From the NCBI GenBank assembly GCA_964393815.1, contig CAYMUP010000045.1, positions 1 to 6,557 of the forward strand: a stretch of 6,557 bases of DNA. The letters run 5' to 3'. Positions within the stretch are counted from its first letter, which is position 1. Each line of letters opens with the position of its first letter. This document shows positions 5,065 through 6,557 of the stretch, piece after piece. Under the pieces are notes generated by a model. The model searched no databases, was not told the origin of the DNA, and saw only the letters and a program-made list of their open reading frames with translations. A program made the translations under genes and the position numbers. Origin of the DNA: JAGXIT01 sp964393815 (lineage in GTDB: Bacteria > Patescibacteriota > Saccharimonadia > Saccharimonadales > UBA4665).

Positions 5065-6557
5065 GACGTCCTAATACTAATCATTGCTTCAGTTTTGAAT
5101 CTGTCGCTCGGTACGCTGGTGTATATAAAAAACCCAGCGAGCATGACTAACAGGTATTTCTTCATCATGACCAGCAGTTTTGTGCTGTGGTCTACCGCTA
5201 ACTATTTGTCGGTTCAGCCCGTTTGGATCCCGCAGATAGTTTGGGTACGAATGGTGATTATGTTTGCGGTCTTGCTCTGCCTGTCTGTATTTTTGCTATT
5301 TCAGGCATTCCCTTCTTTCCACAATTCGCAAGGAGCGTCCGTACGACGATTCGCGACGCTGAGTGCGTTTATTATGATGTGCTTGACGCTGACGCCGTGG
5401 GTGTTTACCCGCCTAGAGATCGTAGACGGGTCTGTCCAACCAGTACCGGGACCGCTGATAGTGCTTTTTGCGCTGGAGATAGTAAGCCTGCTCAGCGGAG
5501 CGACCTACACTATCGTGCGAAAGTATCGTCGGGCAACCGGAAGGGCAAAACTGCAACTTCGGTCCATTCTTGCTGGTATTGGGGTGACCATCGGGCTTAT
5601 AGTGCTTACAAATTTTGTTTTTGTTGTTGCGTTTAAAAACACCAATTTTATCAAATTCGGCCCGGCGTATACGCTTATCTTTAGTGCAACACTCGCCCAC
5701 GCCATAGTAAAACACAAGTTATTTGATATTCGCGCAGCCGTTGCGAGAGGCATAGGCTATCTTTCGGCGCTCGCAACCCTGGGCTTGCTCTACGGCATAC
5801 TTTTGTTCGCTATCGCAAATGCGCTTGGCAAGGCCAGTACGCTCACCGTCCTCGACCGGGTTATGTTTATTTCAGTCGCACTTATCAGCGCACTCGCTTT
5901 TCCAAGTACAAAGAGGTTTTTTGATAGAATAACCAATCGATTCTTTTACCGCGACGCATATGACCCGCAGATATTTTTCAACCAAATCAATACGACTCTT
6001 GCAGAAAAGAACGATATCCAGGAGCTAGTACACACAAGTCTCCGCATTATAGCCGAGACATTACGAGCCGAGTCAGCAGCGTATATTATAGAGAAGACAA
6101 AGTACAAACCTAGACGTTTCATTGCCTACAATATGCCCGAGCTCGAAAGGCCCGATCTCCTACAGCTAGAAAAAGCCATTGCGGCCAATGAACACACTGT
6201 TATTGTGGCCGATTACCTCGACGACAAATACGATGCCATCCGGTCGGTCATGGCCGATGTCGATATTGCGGCAATCGTGCGAGTGGGGGGTATACATGCG
6301 AAGCGGGAGGTGAGCGGGCTCTTGCTCTTGAAAGCAAAAAAAAGCGGTAATCCGTATACGCGTGGTGACATAGGGCTGCTTGAGGCGGTTGCAAATGAGC
6401 TTGTGGTGGCCACAGAAAACGCACTTCGCTATGAAGAAATAGAAAAGTTCAACGAGACCTTACGATCTAAGGTTGAGGTCGCAACGTATAAACTTCGTTC
6501 GACGAACGAGAAGCTGAAGAAGCTCGATGAAACGAAGGACGAGTTTATTTCTATGGC
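5059..6557 (+). CDS. Membrane histidine kinase with multi-TM sensor and GAF domain, C-terminus cut by window end
   Basis: The frame is open from the ATG at 5059 to the last base: 499 codons plus a partial Ala codon. Residues 1-217 contain seven hydrophobic segments (about 1-23, 33-50, 57-81, 98-116, 131-153, 169-192, 200-217), fitting the 7TM N-terminal region of histidine kinases, and two more follow (232-256, 268-282). A GAF-like domain spans roughly 311-455, ending in GLLLLKAKKSG-NPYTRGDIGLLEAVANE and then helix ATENALRYEEI. A charged coiled-coil linker (456-494) leads into KDEFISMA, which in relatives is directly followed by the S-H-x-L-R-T-P box; the phospho-acceptor His and ATPase domain are therefore just outside. 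It should sense a membrane or cytoplasmic signal and phosphorylate a response regulator. An in-frame TAG at 5023 and no other start codon before 5059 fix the start. There is no Shine-Dalgarno. It lies 33 bp after the ligase, so it may share that operon. Confidence 0.88.
   Translation, partial: MLDVLILIIASVLNLSLGTLVYIKNPASMTNRYFFIMTSSFVLWSTANYLSVQPVWIPQIVWVRMVIMFAVLLCLSVFLLFQAFPSFHNSQGASVRRFATLSAFIMMCLTLTPWVFTRLEIVDGSVQPVPGPLIVLFALEIVSLLSGATYTIVRKYRRATGRAKLQLRSILAGIGVTIGLIVLTNFVFVVAFKNTNFIKFGPAYTLIFSATLAHAIVKHKLFDIRAAVARGIGYLSALATLGLLYGILLFAIANALGKASTLTVLDRVMFISVALISALAFPSTKRFFDRITNRFFYRDAYDPQIFFNQINTTLAEKNDIQELVHTSLRIIAETLRAESAAYIIEKTKYKPRRFIAYNMPELERPDLLQLEKAIAANEHTVIVADYLDDKYDAIRSVMADVDIAAIVRVGGIHAKREVSGLLLLKAKKSGNPYTRGDIGLLEAVANELVVATENALRYEEIEKFNETLRSKVEVATYKLRSTNEKLKKLDETKDEFISM

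Noticed and set aside
120..5066. TATGCTTGA present at both 120-128 and 5058-5066, near gene starts
   Set aside because: Many repeated 9-mers are expected by chance in 6.5 kb, and the positions relative to the start codons differ.
5223..5636. Open + strand frame of 137 codons
   Set aside because: It lies entirely within the histidine kinase frame, whose membrane segments and GAF domain are convincing; the translation is Cys- and Arg-rich with no family resemblance.
164..6557. Alternative genetic code (TGA read as Gly)
   Set aside because: No in-frame TGA occurs in any gene and Gly is written with GGN throughout. No gene here uses TGA as stop either (TAG three times, TAA once), but four genes are too few to matter.
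1..6557. tRNA, rRNA, CRISPR array, insertion sequence or prophage parts
   Set aside because: No clover-leaf pattern, spaced direct repeats, transposase motifs or terminal inverted repeats were recognised by eye on either strand.

Overview
The window holds four complete protein genes and two genes cut by its ends. The organism is most likely a Candidatus Saccharibacteria (TM7) or related Patescibacteria/CPR member. The main reason is the last gene: a histidine kinase with many membrane segments, a GAF domain and the phrase LDETKDEFISMA just before the expected phospho-acceptor helix, a style I associate with that group. This is inference from memory. All genes read cleanly with the standard code: no in-frame TGA occurs, so there is no sign of the TGA=Gly code of Gracilibacteria/SR1.

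Layout, left to right. (1) The first 18 codons of a response regulator run leftward out of the window (54 to 1). (2) A 109-bp divergent gap follows. (3) A ThiF/E1-like adenylyltransferase lies on + (164-1408). (4) An Acg-type FMN nitroreductase lies on - (2378 to 1392); the two genes converge and their last 17 bases overlap tail to tail. (5) A 152-bp divergent gap carries the best promoter of the window (TTGCAT-17-TATAAT with extended TGG), with an 11-bp palindrome in its spacer. (6) A leucine/amino-acid dehydrogenase (2531-3595) is followed, through a TAATG stop/start overlap, by (7) a PaaK/CapK-like adenylate-forming enzyme (3595-5025). (8) Thirty-three bases later a membrane histidine kinase begins (5059) and runs off the right end before its H-box.

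How the parts may work together. The E1-like protein and the nitroreductase together correspond in domain content and summed length (414 + 328 aa) to the fused ThiF-nitroreductase proteins of the mycobacterial MoeY/Rv1355c type, but here the halves are separate, convergent genes. To their right, the coupled dehydrogenase-ligase pair could interconvert an amino acid and its 2-oxo acid and activate one of these, or a related acid, as an adenylate. An E1-like adenylating enzyme, a flavin enzyme, an amino-acid dehydrogenase and a second adenylating enzyme side by side suggest a small-molecule or peptide-modifying locus rather than ordinary housekeeping. No substrate, carrier protein or YcaO enzyme is visible, so this stays a hypothesis.

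Two of the four complete genes (164 and 2531) have AGGA Shine-Dalgarno sequences. The response regulator, nitroreductase and kinase have none; each instead has a -10-like hexamer ending 6-8 bases before its ATG, as expected for leaderless mRNAs. No RNA genes, CRISPR arrays, insertion sequences or convincing intrinsic terminators were seen.
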